A stretch of 64,000 nt of DNA, taken from Nitrososphaerota archaeon (GTDB taxonomy: Archaea > Thermoproteota > Nitrososphaeria > Nitrososphaerales > UBA183). The translations under genes were made by a program, and so were the position numbers. The notes beneath the pieces were generated by a model, which was not told where the DNA came from, did not search any database, and worked only from the letters and a program-made list of their open reading frames with translations. The DNA is taken from assembly GCA_029784825.1 (NCBI GenBank), contig JAFMAU010000001.1, positions 60,020 through 124,019 on the forward strand, in the 5' to 3' direction. Positions 49,718 through 59,132 of the stretch are shown here, in pieces (position 1 is the stretch's first letter; the number at the start of each line of letters is the position of its first letter).

Positions 49718-51289
49718 CTGGCGATATCCGTTCAGACCATCCTGCTCGTACTCTCGGTTACGATCTTCATAGGGTTCGCCGGGAACTGGCTGCTCGTCAG
49801 GAAGGGGATACCCCAGACGCTCTTCCTAATCGTCGCGGGGATCGCGACCCGCTGGTTCGGGTTCCTCCCCTCATCGACGATCGACGCCCTTCTCCCCCTC
49901 TTGTCCCAGGTCACCCTTGCGATGGTCGTGTTCGACATAGGCATGAGTCTGAAGGTCCGCGAAGTCCTGTCACAGGGGAGGTCGGCGATCATGCGCTCGG
50001 CTCTCTACATGTTTCTCTCCGTTCTGCTCATCGCTGCCACCTTCACAGCCTTCTTCAGCTGGAATCTCTACCAGGCCTTGTTCCTCGGCTCGATAGTCGG
50101 GGGTGAAGTGTCGATGGTCGTGGTCCCCTATCTCGCCAAGAGCGTCTCAAAGGCCGACCTCATCTCGAACCTCGCCCTGGAGTCCGTGTTCGATTCCCTG
50201 GTTCTGATCATTCTATTCTTCGTTCTGCTGAGCGGCTACATTCAGGGGGCTCCGCTCGACCTGGCGGGGCTCGGGCTGATCTCAACCAGCTTCCTCGTCC
50301 AAGTCTTGGTCGGCGGGGTCGGGGGCGGGCTCTTCGGCATAGTGTGGTTGAGGGTGACCAAGTATGTCGGTCAGTCCGACTACTTCTACCTGGCTACGGT
50401 AGGCTACGTGCTGCTCGCCTTCGCCTTGGTCAACGAGGTGGGGGGGAGCGGCGTGATCACCGTGCTTACGATCGGCCTGATGATGAAGAACACCGCAGAG
50501 TTACCGAGGTGGCTGGGCGTTGCCATTCCACTGCCCTCGATCCTTCTGAACTACGTGTCCGCTTTCCAGACCGAGATTTCGTTCTTCCTGCGGACGTTCT
50601 TTCTTTTCTTCCTCGGCTTCTCGGTTCAGGTCAGCACTCTTGCGAATCCAGGGATCTACCTCCCCTTCCTGGGGGTGCTTGGGATACTCCTGGGAACGAG
50701 GTACCTGAGCACGGAAGCCGTAGACGGGGACAAGCCTCCCAGAGAGAGGAGGTTCATAGAGCTGATGATGGCCCAGGGCCTGACCCCAGCGCTTCTGGCT
50801 ACCACCCTGGTAGAGAACTCGGTATCAGGAGCGGTCCAGATACTTCCAATCGCGACGCTGGTAATCGTGGCCACTAACGTGGTGGCATCGGTGGGAATCC
50901 GGGCGGTCTCGGGAACGGGCGAGCTCGGACTGGGCTCGCTCGCCTCCTCAGCGCCGTTGGTGCGGGAGCTGGGCGACTTCACCTCGGGGCTGGGACAGGA
51001 CCGGCTGGAGGACTGGATGAAGAAGATCGAGGCTGATGCGATCGAGGCGGCCCCTTCCGAAGTCAGGGACAGGGTGGTCTTCCCGAGGGTCGGGCATGGT
51101 GGCATGGCGCCTCCGAAGGAGTTGAAGGTCTCGCGGAAGGCAGCACCGTACATAGTCGCGTCGATAGAGAAGAACAAGGGCGCAATGCCGGCGGGGACCA
51201 GGGCATACTTCGAGGCGCTTGAGGAGCTTATCGTGAGAGGGGTCAAGAGAGGCGGCACCGAAGAAGCGGCCAACGAACACGGCCCCTGA
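49718..51289 (+). CDS. Cation/proton antiporter (CPA2-like), probable CTG start
   Basis: About 523 residues with 12-13 membrane helices and a soluble tail of some 110 residues. Helix 1 and 2 read ILLVLSVTIFIGFAGNWLLV and QTLFLIVAGIATRWFGFLPS, followed by LAMVVFDIGMSLKVREVL, the half-helix region of this fold. Conventional starts before TTG 49901 are absent, but CTG 49718 follows GAGGTGA (49705-49711) at 6-nt spacing, an ideal Shine-Dalgarno arrangement. TTG 49901 would delete two helices. Relatives exchange Na+ or K+ for protons; the ion is not deducible. The tail (RLEDWMKKIEADAIEAAPSE) is not a TrkA domain. Confidence 0.82.
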   Translation: MAISVQTILLVLSVTIFIGFAGNWLLVRKGIPQTLFLIVAGIATRWFGFLPSSTIDALLPLLSQVTLAMVVFDIGMSLKVREVLSQGRSAIMRSALYMFLSVLLIAATFTAFFSWNLYQALFLGSIVGGEVSMVVVPYLAKSVSKADLISNLALESVFDSLVLIILFFVLLSGYIQGAPLDLAGLGLISTSFLVQVLVGGVGGGLFGIVWLRVTKYVGQSDYFYLATVGYVLLAFALVNEVGGSGVITVLTIGLMMKNTAELPRWLGVAIPLPSILLNYVSAFQTEISFFLRTFFLFFLGFSVQVSTLANPGIYLPFLGVLGILLGTRYLSTEAVDGDKPPRERRFIELMMAQGLTPALLATTLVENSVSGAVQILPIATLVIVATNVVASVGIRAVSGTGELGLGSLASSAPLVRELGDFTSGLGQDRLEDWMKKIEADAIEAAPSEVRDRVVFPRVGHGGMAPPKELKVSRKAAPYIVASIEKNKGAMPAGTRAYFEALEELIVRGVKRGGTEEAANEHGP

Positions 51290-51399
51290 AGCCATGACCT
51301 TCGCGTCGCGTCCTGGCCCCCGCCCTCCTTGAACGGGGCAGACGTCGGGCTCGCCCCCGCGGCATTGTGCCTGCCACGTCGGAAACGGTAACCGGGTGT

Positions 51400-51786
51400 T
51401 CAGGCCACCCTTGCGACGATCTCGACGAGGTTTCCATCTGGGTCGCGCAGGAGCGCGGCCCGGTTGTGTTTCCCCGAAGGGTGCGGAGGTTGGACGACAG
51501 GAGTGCCGGCTGACATCAGCTGCCGGAAGGACTCGTCCACGTCGTCGGTCCATACGACCAGAGCCATGGCCGGGCTGCCCGGTGATGCGTCGACTCCGTG
51601 CACCCTCTTCGCCGCCTCCGCTGAGCTAAGCCCGAGGCCGAACCCCTTGAGAGAGAGTTCGACATGCTCAGGGGTCCCACTGGTCGGGGTTCTGAAAGTC
51701 TCTTCGAATCCGAGGAGGCCCTTGTAGAAGCGGAGGCCGGCTTCGACATCGCGGGTGTAGATGTTTACGAATGCATCGGCGTACAA
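51400..51786 (-). CDS. VOC family (glyoxalase-like) protein
   Basis: 128 residues with one pair of beta-alpha-beta-beta-beta motifs: AFVNIYTRDVEAGLRFYKGL, MALVVWTDDVDESFRQLMSA and AALLRDPDGNLVEIVARVA. The final DPDGNLVEI is the conserved metal-side strand of the family. These proteins cover glyoxalases, dioxygenases and antibiotic resistance proteins; substrate unknown. TTG 51786 is chosen because TTTATTC at about 51812-51818 (minus strand) lies about 29 bp upstream. Confidence 0.82.
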   Translation of the reverse strand: MYADAFVNIYTRDVEAGLRFYKGLLGFEETFRTPTSGTPEHVELSLKGFGLGLSSAEAAKRVHGVDASPGSPAMALVVWTDDVDESFRQLMSAGTPVVQPPHPSGKHNRAALLRDPDGNLVEIVARVA

Positions 51787-52362
51787 GAGGGTCGAAGGCG
51801 AGGGCGCTCGGAATAAAGTCTTGTGGATGGTCCCGCCAGCCCGCGAAGCTGAACTTGTTCCCGGCACAGTACACGACCAGAATCCCATCGATCGGGGAAG
51901 TTCTAGGCATCAGCGCTGTCTTGTTGGCTGGGCGAGGCAGGCCGACCGCGAGCGCTCCCAGGGACAGGCCGAAGATATCCGGGGTTGGCCTGAACAGGGG
52001 ACAGCCTGATTCACGAGGGTTGCGTCTTGGCAACCTTTCATGGACGGTCTACCTCGGCGACCCATAGGTCTCGGGTCATTCCACGGTAGGTTGGGCCGAC
52101 GCCCAGCACGTGCCGACGTTCCTCCCCTGGGTGAGTCCCCATATGACCCTGACTGGAGCGTGTCCAAATTGGATGCTACAGCCACGCATTCTGGTCAATC
52201 CGCCTGCAGGTCTGTCCTAATTGGCGCACACCACTTCGCGCGCGCTTAAGTTCGCGGATTCCGAACCTGTTAGGGATTGCTGCTGCGGTCTTTTTATGAT
52301 GCAACAGTGACGACTGGTTTGTTCTCTTTCTCAGAGACAACTCCTGTCTGGGGTCGGACCAG
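51787..52362. other. 576-bp stretch without a convincing gene
   Basis: The minus strand holds an open frame of about 120 codons (51668-52033), but it has no recognisable domain and weaker third-position bias than the neighbours. It may be a decayed gene. Nothing else stands out apart from a CTTTTTATG at about 52289 that could be a TATA box. Confidence 0.35.
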
Positions 52363-53226
52363 TTGAAAGTGGAAGGACAGTTCCCAGGGCAACTGAAGGG
52401 TAGGAAAGGAGTGAGCTTCGCAGTCATCGGCATCGTTGTAATAATCATCATCGCCGGTGTCGGTGCGGGCGCATACTTCGCCTTCGCAGGTTCGAAGTCT
52501 CCCTCGTCGACCACATCTCAGACCAGCGCGCAGACGTCAATTGGCGGCACTACTACCCAAGCGACCACTCAAACCAGCTCGCAGGCCTCCCAGACGACTC
52601 AGCCGACCCAGTCCTCCACGAGCGGAGGGGGACCTTCCGGCGTGCTCGTCAATTTCTACGACGTCTTGGGCAATTTCTCTTCGTTCACAGCGGAGGAAAG
52701 GTATAACGATTCTTCAGGAGGAGGCTTCCTCAACAGCACTTTCATAGTGACGGGCACGACCACGGTCAACGGGGCGAAAGCCTACGTCGTCAACGTGACC
52801 ATGAGCTCCGGGCTCCCCCCAACCCAGGAGCCGTCCGCGTCGCTCGTCATCAATTCCAGCGGCGTGGTGACTTCTTTCTCCACCCAGGGTCAGAGCTACA
52901 ACGGCTCGAGCGCTACGTTTGGCAACACCTTCCTCTCGATCTGGGGAGGGTTCACCGCACAGGCGTCACTCTACCCTTCACTCCAGAACCAGGGTGAATC
53001 CACAGTGACAATTGGTTCAGCGCAATTCCAGGTCTTGACCTACGCAGGTTCGATTACCTCAGGAGCGACAACGGTGAACTACGACATGAAGTACGGTACG
53101 GTAGTAGGGCATCAGCTTACTATCATCACCCTGTTCTATACGTCCATCTCTTCGCAGCCCGGCTACGAGAAGTATCAGCTAAACTGCGCGTCCCTGTACG
53201 GCCAGGCCACGTGCCCTCCGTCCTAA
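52363..53226 (+). CDS. Membrane-anchored extracytoplasmic protein with Ser/Thr-rich stalk
   Basis: 287 residues. A short basic N-terminus precedes one hydrophobic helix (FAVIGIVVIIIIAGVGAGAY), which acts as an uncleaved anchor. A 55-residue linker of Ser, Thr and Gln follows, then a domain of about 190 residues rich in Asn-x-Ser/Thr sequons (for example NFSSF, NDSS, NST, NVT, NSS). Two Cys near the end (LNCASLYGQATCPPS) may form a disulfide. No family is recognised. It is the first of three surface genes on this strand. The start TTG 52363 is tentative. Confidence 0.72.
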   Translation: MKVEGQFPGQLKGRKGVSFAVIGIVVIIIIAGVGAGAYFAFAGSKSPSSTTSQTSAQTSIGGTTTQATTQTSSQASQTTQPTQSSTSGGGPSGVLVNFYDVLGNFSSFTAEERYNDSSGGGFLNSTFIVTGTTTVNGAKAYVVNVTMSSGLPPTQEPSASLVINSSGVVTSFSTQGQSYNGSSATFGNTFLSIWGGFTAQASLYPSLQNQGESTVTIGSAQFQVLTYAGSITSGATTVNYDMKYGTVVGHQLTIITLFYTSISSQPGYEKYQLNCASLYGQATCPPS

Positions 53227-53245
53227 TGGTGATTGAACCAATCTA

Positions 53246-56200
53246 GTGCCGTCATGCCCGGGAAAGGTCTGGTTCGGCCCATTGAGTTCTAAGCCGGCCA
53301 GCCGTAATTCTCTCTCCGGTCAGAGGCGTCCCAAGGCAGTTAGCCTTCTCGCCTTCATCCTGCTCTTCTCGGGGCTCGTATCCCTTCTCGCTTCACTGGG
53401 CGTGGCGGGCGCCCTGTCTCTCTTCGAGGTCGTCGGCATCTTGGGCCCTGGGCTGTTGCTCTTTTCCGTCGGAGTCCCTCTCCTACTAGTCTTTCCCGTC
53501 GTCGTTGTATCCGCCGTTGGGATCTGGAAGGGAGCGCGCTGGTCGAGGGAGTTCGTTCTATTCGCTTCAGCAGTTGACGCGGTGATATCGGCGTTCCTCC
53601 TTGTCGCCGGCAGCTACGCCGTCATCCCGGCCCTGCTGGTGAACCTTGCGCTCCTGTATTACCTCTCCAGAGACGGGCCATCGGCCCATTTCCACCGGAG
53701 GTCCTTCGGGCCCGCGGCCCCTGGATGGACTGGCCAAGGCCGGCTCTTCGCGGTGCCGGCGGTCTTCCTTCTCACCATGTCCGCGTTCACACCTGCGATT
53801 CAGGTGGGCGTTTCCGGGATAGTAGCAACAGATGTTGCACCGGCATACACCCCAGGGTTCAGATCAGTCCGGGCGGGGAGGACGATTCTCGCCTATCGCA
53901 TCGACGGCTTGATTCCTGAACTCAGGCTGGAACCGTCGCTGTCAGTAGACTATGGTGGGCCTTCATCTCTCCCCAAAGGACAGAGCAAGACGGTGGGGGG
54001 CACAGCCTTCCCGGAGGGGAACGCTCCTTCGACCGCGGCTTCCCCGACGTCCGTCTCCCGGTCCTATCCTGCGCCTTCTCAACCTGCCCCGAGCGGGGCG
54101 ATCTGCAACGACACGCAGTACTCAGGGAGCATCAGGTTCCATGTGTACAATGTCAACCCTGGTGTGAACCAGCCTTACGGTTGTATTTTCGACTACGTGG
54201 GGATAGCTGGTGCGATGGCCTACGACCCCAACAACGGCTACATATTCGCCGTTTCCGATGTTAGCCTGAGCCAGACGAACGGAGCCTGGGTACCTGCGGA
54301 TAATGTTTCGATCACTGTGCTCAGCGACCTCTCAGGAGACGTGGTGGCGGACATATCTTTGCCTCCTGCGGCGCAGAGCGCCCTCTTTTACTCGGCCGGC
54401 GGAGACATGGTTTTCGACCCCTCCAACAATCTCCTGTATGCCATAGGAAGTCCTGCTGGGAATGTGACTGAAATCATCAATGCTGCAACCCTGAGCTATC
54501 AGGGGAGCGTCTGGATCGGGAACGGAGGCTTGAACTACGATACGATGGCCCTGGACTCCACTGGTGGCTTACTCTATGTGACAAATGGCAGTACCAACTC
54601 GATCGTTGCCATCGACACCTCGACCAACACGCTAGTCGCCAACATTACCCTCCCAAGCCCACCGATGGCTGCCGTCTATGACTCGTATTCGGACAGGGTC
54701 TTTGTCGACTGGGCGAGCGGGTTTGGGACCGACAACGTCTCGGTGATAGCACCGATGACCAACAAGATCGTCGACAACATAACACTCCCCAACAGCCTGC
54801 TCTGGAACCTAGTCTACGACTCGGCGAACCATCTCGTGTACGCTGAGGATGGGGACGTATCCAGTCCTATATCGCTCAGCGTAATCAACGGGACATCCGA
54901 CCAGTTCGTCACGAACGTTCCACTGACCGGTTCCGGTCCAAATAGCGGGGACAACCTGTTCTTCAACCCCGGGAACGGCGAGATATACGACCCTCTGAAC
55001 AATGGGCTGTACGGAAATACAACCATTGTCTACGATCCTGCGACCGGATCGGTCCAGGAAATCGGGGTCTGCGACGCCCCCACCTTCTACGGCGACGACT
55101 GCGGACCAATCGGCGTCACCTATGACTCCTGGAACGGCGTGATGTACTTCTCAAAGTCAAGCGGGGCCATAATATCGGTCCCGACCGTGGCGGTGAAGCT
55201 CCCGCACCAAATGGTGTTCACCGAGAGCGGGCTCCCTCCAAGGACCGGATGGAACGTAACCGTCGGATGGTCCCCTCAGCAAGGAGGGAACGGCCCCACA
55301 AGGCGCTCCACAAACTCCTCCGACGGGCAGACGATTACTTTCGAAATCCCCGGAGGAAACACCTACAGCTATTCCTTGGAGAACATCACGATGCCCTGCT
55401 CCGCGAGACATTGCTCGGGCGATTCACCGGCAGGCTATGAACCAAGTCCGTCGGCAGGCTCCTTCGTCCTGGGGAGCGGGGGCTACCAGGTCGGCGTGAA
55501 CTACGCCCCCCTATACACCGCCTACCTTGAGGCTTCGAGCCTGCCGCAAAACCAGCGGTGGTCGGCGACCCTGTCAGAGTGTGCCTCCGTCTCAGTTGGC
55601 GGAGGGATCGCCGGCGCGTGCAGCCCAGGGTCAAGGAAGTCGTCCAACGGAGGGGAGATCGCATTCCTCGTGCGGGGCGGCGCAGGCTACTCGTTCAACG
55701 TGAGCTCACTCGGATACGTCGCGACTCCGGCAAAGGGGAGCTTCACTGCCGACCAGAACGAGATAGTCCCCGTCAGTTTCATGCTCCTCACTACAGGCCA
55801 AGGGATCCTGACAGCGTTCGGGGATGTCTTCGTAGTTGACCCCACCGACAGCAGCGTCAAGATCTACACCCAGAGCCCATTTCTAGGCATTCAGGGGAGC
55901 GTCCAAGTCGGGTCTGACCCAGTCGCGCTCGCAGCGGTGACTGTGGGCGCCCTCAGCCTCGTCCTGGCGGTCAACCAAGGCTCGGACTCCGTAACCGTCA
56001 TCGACCCTTCAACGGGGACGGCCGTAGACAGCATAAGCGTGGGGGGCACGCCGGTCTCCATCGCGGTTCTCCAGGGACAACCGGTCCTTCCCACCGGCGA
56101 AGCCGCGGTGATGGTGACTGACTACGGTTCCGATTCGCTGAGCGTCATCCTGTTCAGCCCGGGGACGTGCACCGTCGCTTGCGTCCTCCCGAACGTGAAC

Positions 56201-59116
56201 GCCCAGGTCACAAACGTGCAACTCGCAGATTCTCCCGTCGGCATCGCCGCTACCGCAGCCACGGCCTATGGCTGGGCCTACGTCTCACTATACAACAGCC
56301 GCGCCGTGGAGATATTCAGGGTGACCTCCTACAATTCGGTGGTGGACGTGACAGGGACAGGATACCTGGCCACTGGGCTCAACCCTATGGGGGTCGCCAT
56401 CGACCAACGAGACGATGTTATGGTGGCAAACGCGGGCTCAGGGGGGGCCAGCGAAATCCTGCCTGCATGCTCCTCGTGCACCCCCATCTCTCCCCCCGAT
56501 TCGAACAGCCAGGTGCTCCCCGTCGCTCTTGGGGCGACCGGCTCCGACGCAAGCGCATTCGTGGGAGTCGCCTCCGATGAGACTAACACCACATTCTTCA
56601 TGTCAGGGTCAGACGCGCGAGGACACGATCAACTCTCGGTAGTGAACACCGGCATCTATACTGGGTCGTACCTCGGGGACTACAATCTTGAGAACCCCTG
56701 GGCGGAAATCCCTGGGCTCACCGCTCCTTTCCAGACCAATGCCGTCGGGGTGCTCAACACCACCGCCGCGCTGGTTGCCCCGACGAACGGCAGCCTCTAT
56801 GTCGTTCCCACCTTCCCTCTGACGTTCGAGGTATGCGGCAACATAGCCGTGAAATCGACAAGCTGCATTTCCGGCTTCCCGGCGGAGATGTCGATAAACA
56901 ACGCAACCTATGCCCCCCCGACCGCGTTCCCCCTCACGGTTTACCTGCCCGGCGGTCCGAACCTGGCCATCAAGCGCTCGTGCACGCAGAACTGCTACTT
57001 CTTCTACACCGACTCCGGCTACAGCTATGACTTCGCCTTTACCGCACCCAGTGGTTACCTCGTAAACGGCACGACCTTCAGCCCGGGACTCGACTGCGCG
57101 ACGTACAGCCCCGACTACACCGTTGGCGTCGACGGCCCTTGCAACCAATTCAATTACATGTTCGCCTCCAACTACAAGCCGACGCCCAACAGCCTGCAGC
57201 CGGTTCTGGCCATCGTTGGCATTAACGGTCCAGCCACCGTCATGATGAATGTGAGCCAAATCCAGACCCCTAACTCATGGCTCAGCAGCCCATACTTCCA
57301 AGTCTCGGAGAACGTGGTATCATTCAAGGACATAGCTTCTGCAGCGGGAGCGCTGCTCGGCTCGCTTGTCGGTGGACCGGTGGGCGGGGGAGCGGGAGGG
57401 GCGATTGGCTATTTGGCAGCTTCAAACTCGCCTCGGCTCGAGGTCGACAGCTACACCATCAAGCAAACCCCCGGCTCGAGCTTCGCCGCGTTCAACGACA
57501 GTCTGCACTACTACTTCAACGTCACCTACCCGGCAGGGTACGGCGTCAGTTCCGTCACGGTCACGCACATACCCCTCATAAGAATCCTCAACCATCTCCT
57601 TCCCATCAGCTTCCCCGAGAACGACAGCGGCACCCCGTACAGTCTCCTCGGAATGGCCCTTACCCCCGGCGGGAGCGTCAACCTAGTCAGCTTCACATCT
57701 ACGCCTGCCCAGGGGCTCGGAAGCTGTACTTCGACCGACGCGACGTGTGCGTGGGTCACTTCAGCCGGGGGCCTCGGGTTGGCGCTTTTGGCGCTGGTAT
57801 TGTGCGTAGCAAAACCCGACACGTGCTCGACCGCAGGCATCTTCGAGGGCGCTGGCGGAGAGACTCTAGACATTAGCAAGATGATTCTGAGCGTCCTCGC
57901 GGCGATCGGGAGCACGTGGGCCGATGTCGAATCCTCGTCGATGATAGGGGCCATTTACCAGAAGGTGTCGACCGAGAAAGTCTTCGATTTCATGTCCGCG
58001 ACGGCATTGGTGAAGTTCATTTCTGCTGTGGTGAGTGCCGTCGTCGCGTATTTGAAGGTCGGAAACGACATCGGGGAGATCATCAAGGAGAATTACGAGT
58101 ACGTAGTCAATCTGATTGTTGACGTCTTCGCCACCATCACTCAGACAATCAACGCGTACTGTGCCGTCGAGAGCTGTTCTTCTGATCTCAAGGGGTTCAT
58201 AAGCGCGGCGAACGATGTCGAGTCGGCGGTTTCTCTGGTCATGTCTTTCGTGGAGCACGATGACCCCAACGGATCCACGGTGTATCCCAGTTATTATTAT
58301 GAAAACGGTACGCTGGCGCTCGGATACGACTCCGCCACCGGGCAGATCATGACGAGGAGCCGGTCAGGCTTCTTGCTCGCGAGCAGCGATGGATTCTACG
58401 CTTTCCTGAACGCAGGATACAACTACAGTCTGGTGCTCACGATGGTCGGACCACCCGGCACGAACACCACGATCCCCTATACCACCTGGGAGTCGGGTGG
58501 GGTTCAGACGAGCGCTGTGGTTTCAGGTCAGTTGGCCAATGACTCCCAGACAGCGATTCCCATCGAAGTCACCAAGAACGGCGCCTTCGTCAGCCCTGCC
58601 TACCTTGAACCGAAGGTCAGCGTTTCAGGGACCCCTGGAAGCTACACGGTCAACGCGAGGTCGGCGCTGAACAACGGGTCTTCCATTGCCGCCTCGGGTG
58701 CCTACATCACGGTGAACGGCTCGACGTACCCCATGCGGCAAGTCAACAGCACTTCATTCTCCTATCAAGTCTCCGGCAACTTCCAGGGGCCGACACTCGT
58801 CACAGTGGAGGTCCTGGGATATGGGATGCCTGGGGGTTTCGGTGCCGCCTACCTCACTCCGAACTTGGCTCCCGGTGGCACTACCACGACGACGAGTTCC
58901 CAACCGAGCCACTCGAACAACGGCGCTTCAGGGCAGGGGTTCCCCATCATCTACGCGCTGGCAGGGTTGGCAGCTGCGGTGGTTGTTGCCGTGGCGCTCT
59001 ACATGGTCAAGAAGAGACGCCCTGCTCAAGCTCTGCCAATGCTGAGCGGAGGGTGGTCGCATCATCCCGCGACCGCCAACGGCGCGGAGGCGGCGGGAAG
59101 AGTCAAGATTGGTTAA
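53246..59116 (+). CDS. Giant surface protein with beta-propeller repeats, 1,956 residues
   Basis: The N-terminal 190 residues hold four or five membrane helices (VSLLAFILLFSGLVSLLASL, GAYAVIPALLV-type and RLFAVPAVFLLTMSAF). Residues about 310-640 are YVTN/YncE-like propeller blades (DPSNNLLYAIG, STGGLLYVTNGSTNSIVAID). FTESGLPPRTGWNVTVGW (about 660) opens a beta-sandwich often seen in archaeal surface proteins. A second propeller follows around 870-1070 (DSVTVIDPSTGTAVDSISVG). A glycine-zipper (GALLGSLVGGPVGGGAGGA) lies near 1370. The C-terminus has a short Thr/Ser stalk and one anchor helix (IYALAGLAAAVVVAVALYMV) before a KKRR stop-transfer. Anchoring at both ends is unusual. TTG 53282 is an alternative start. 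Confidence 0.85.
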   Translation: MPSCPGKVWFGPLSSKPASRNSLSGQRRPKAVSLLAFILLFSGLVSLLASLGVAGALSLFEVVGILGPGLLLFSVGVPLLLVFPVVVVSAVGIWKGARWSREFVLFASAVDAVISAFLLVAGSYAVIPALLVNLALLYYLSRDGPSAHFHRRSFGPAAPGWTGQGRLFAVPAVFLLTMSAFTPAIQVGVSGIVATDVAPAYTPGFRSVRAGRTILAYRIDGLIPELRLEPSLSVDYGGPSSLPKGQSKTVGGTAFPEGNAPSTAASPTSVSRSYPAPSQPAPSGAICNDTQYSGSIRFHVYNVNPGVNQPYGCIFDYVGIAGAMAYDPNNGYIFAVSDVSLSQTNGAWVPADNVSITVLSDLSGDVVADISLPPAAQSALFYSAGGDMVFDPSNNLLYAIGSPAGNVTEIINAATLSYQGSVWIGNGGLNYDTMALDSTGGLLYVTNGSTNSIVAIDTSTNTLVANITLPSPPMAAVYDSYSDRVFVDWASGFGTDNVSVIAPMTNKIVDNITLPNSLLWNLVYDSANHLVYAEDGDVSSPISLSVINGTSDQFVTNVPLTGSGPNSGDNLFFNPGNGEIYDPLNNGLYGNTTIVYDPATGSVQEIGVCDAPTFYGDDCGPIGVTYDSWNGVMYFSKSSGAIISVPTVAVKLPHQMVFTESGLPPRTGWNVTVGWSPQQGGNGPTRRSTNSSDGQTITFEIPGGNTYSYSLENITMPCSARHCSGDSPAGYEPSPSAGSFVLGSGGYQVGVNYAPLYTAYLEASSLPQNQRWSATLSECASVSVGGGIAGACSPGSRKSSNGGEIAFLVRGGAGYSFNVSSLGYVATPAKGSFTADQNEIVPVSFMLLTTGQGILTAFGDVFVVDPTDSSVKIYTQSPFLGIQGSVQVGSDPVALAAVTVGALSLVLAVNQGSDSVTVIDPSTGTAVDSISVGGTPVSIAVLQGQPVLPTGEAAVMVTDYGSDSLSVILFSPGTCTVACVLPNVNAQVTNVQLADSPVGIAATAATAYGWAYVSLYNSRAVEIFRVTSYNSVVDVTGTGYLATGLNPMGVAIDQRDDVMVANAGSGGASEILPACSSCTPISPPDSNSQVLPVALGATGSDASAFVGVASDETNTTFFMSGSDARGHDQLSVVNTGIYTGSYLGDYNLENPWAEIPGLTAPFQTNAVGVLNTTAALVAPTNGSLYVVPTFPLTFEVCGNIAVKSTSCISGFPAEMSINNATYAPPTAFPLTVYLPGGPNLAIKRSCTQNCYFFYTDSGYSYDFAFTAPSGYLVNGTTFSPGLDCATYSPDYTVGVDGPCNQFNYMFASNYKPTPNSLQPVLAIVGINGPATVMMNVSQIQTPNSWLSSPYFQVSENVVSFKDIASAAGALLGSLVGGPVGGGAGGAIGYLAASNSPRLEVDSYTIKQTPGSSFAAFNDSLHYYFNVTYPAGYGVSSVTVTHIPLIRILNHLLPISFPENDSGTPYSLLGMALTPGGSVNLVSFTSTPAQGLGSCTSTDATCAWVTSAGGLGLALLALVLCVAKPDTCSTAGIFEGAGGETLDISKMILSVLAAIGSTWADVESSSMIGAIYQKVSTEKVFDFMSATALVKFISAVVSAVVAYLKVGNDIGEIIKENYEYVVNLIVDVFATITQTINAYCAVESCSSDLKGFISAANDVESAVSLVMSFVEHDDPNGSTVYPSYYYENGTLALGYDSATGQIMTRSRSGFLLASSDGFYAFLNAGYNYSLVLTMVGPPGTNTTIPYTTWESGGVQTSAVVSGQLANDSQTAIPIEVTKNGAFVSPAYLEPKVSVSGTPGSYTVNARSALNNGSSIAASGAYITVNGSTYPMRQVNSTSFSYQVSGNFQGPTLVTVEVLGYGMPGGFGAAYLTPNLAPGGTTTTTSSQPSHSNNGASGQGFPIIYALAGLAAAVVVAVALYMVKKRRPAQALPMLSGGWSHHPATANGAEAAGRVKIG

Positions 59117-59120
59117 ATAT
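59113..59120 (+). promoter_or_regulatory. TATA box of the small propeller protein gene
   Basis: TTAAATAT overlaps the last codons of the preceding giant gene. It is 16 bp from ATG 59133 and about 25 bp from GTG 59142. The best spacing is with GTG 59142. Confidence 0.5.
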
Positions 59121-59132
59121 TCAGGAATCCGA

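Noticed and set aside
51668..52033. Minus-strand frame of about 120 codons partly overlapping the VOC gene
   Set aside because: Weak codon bias, no domain, and overlap with the VOC gene in another frame; at most a decayed gene.
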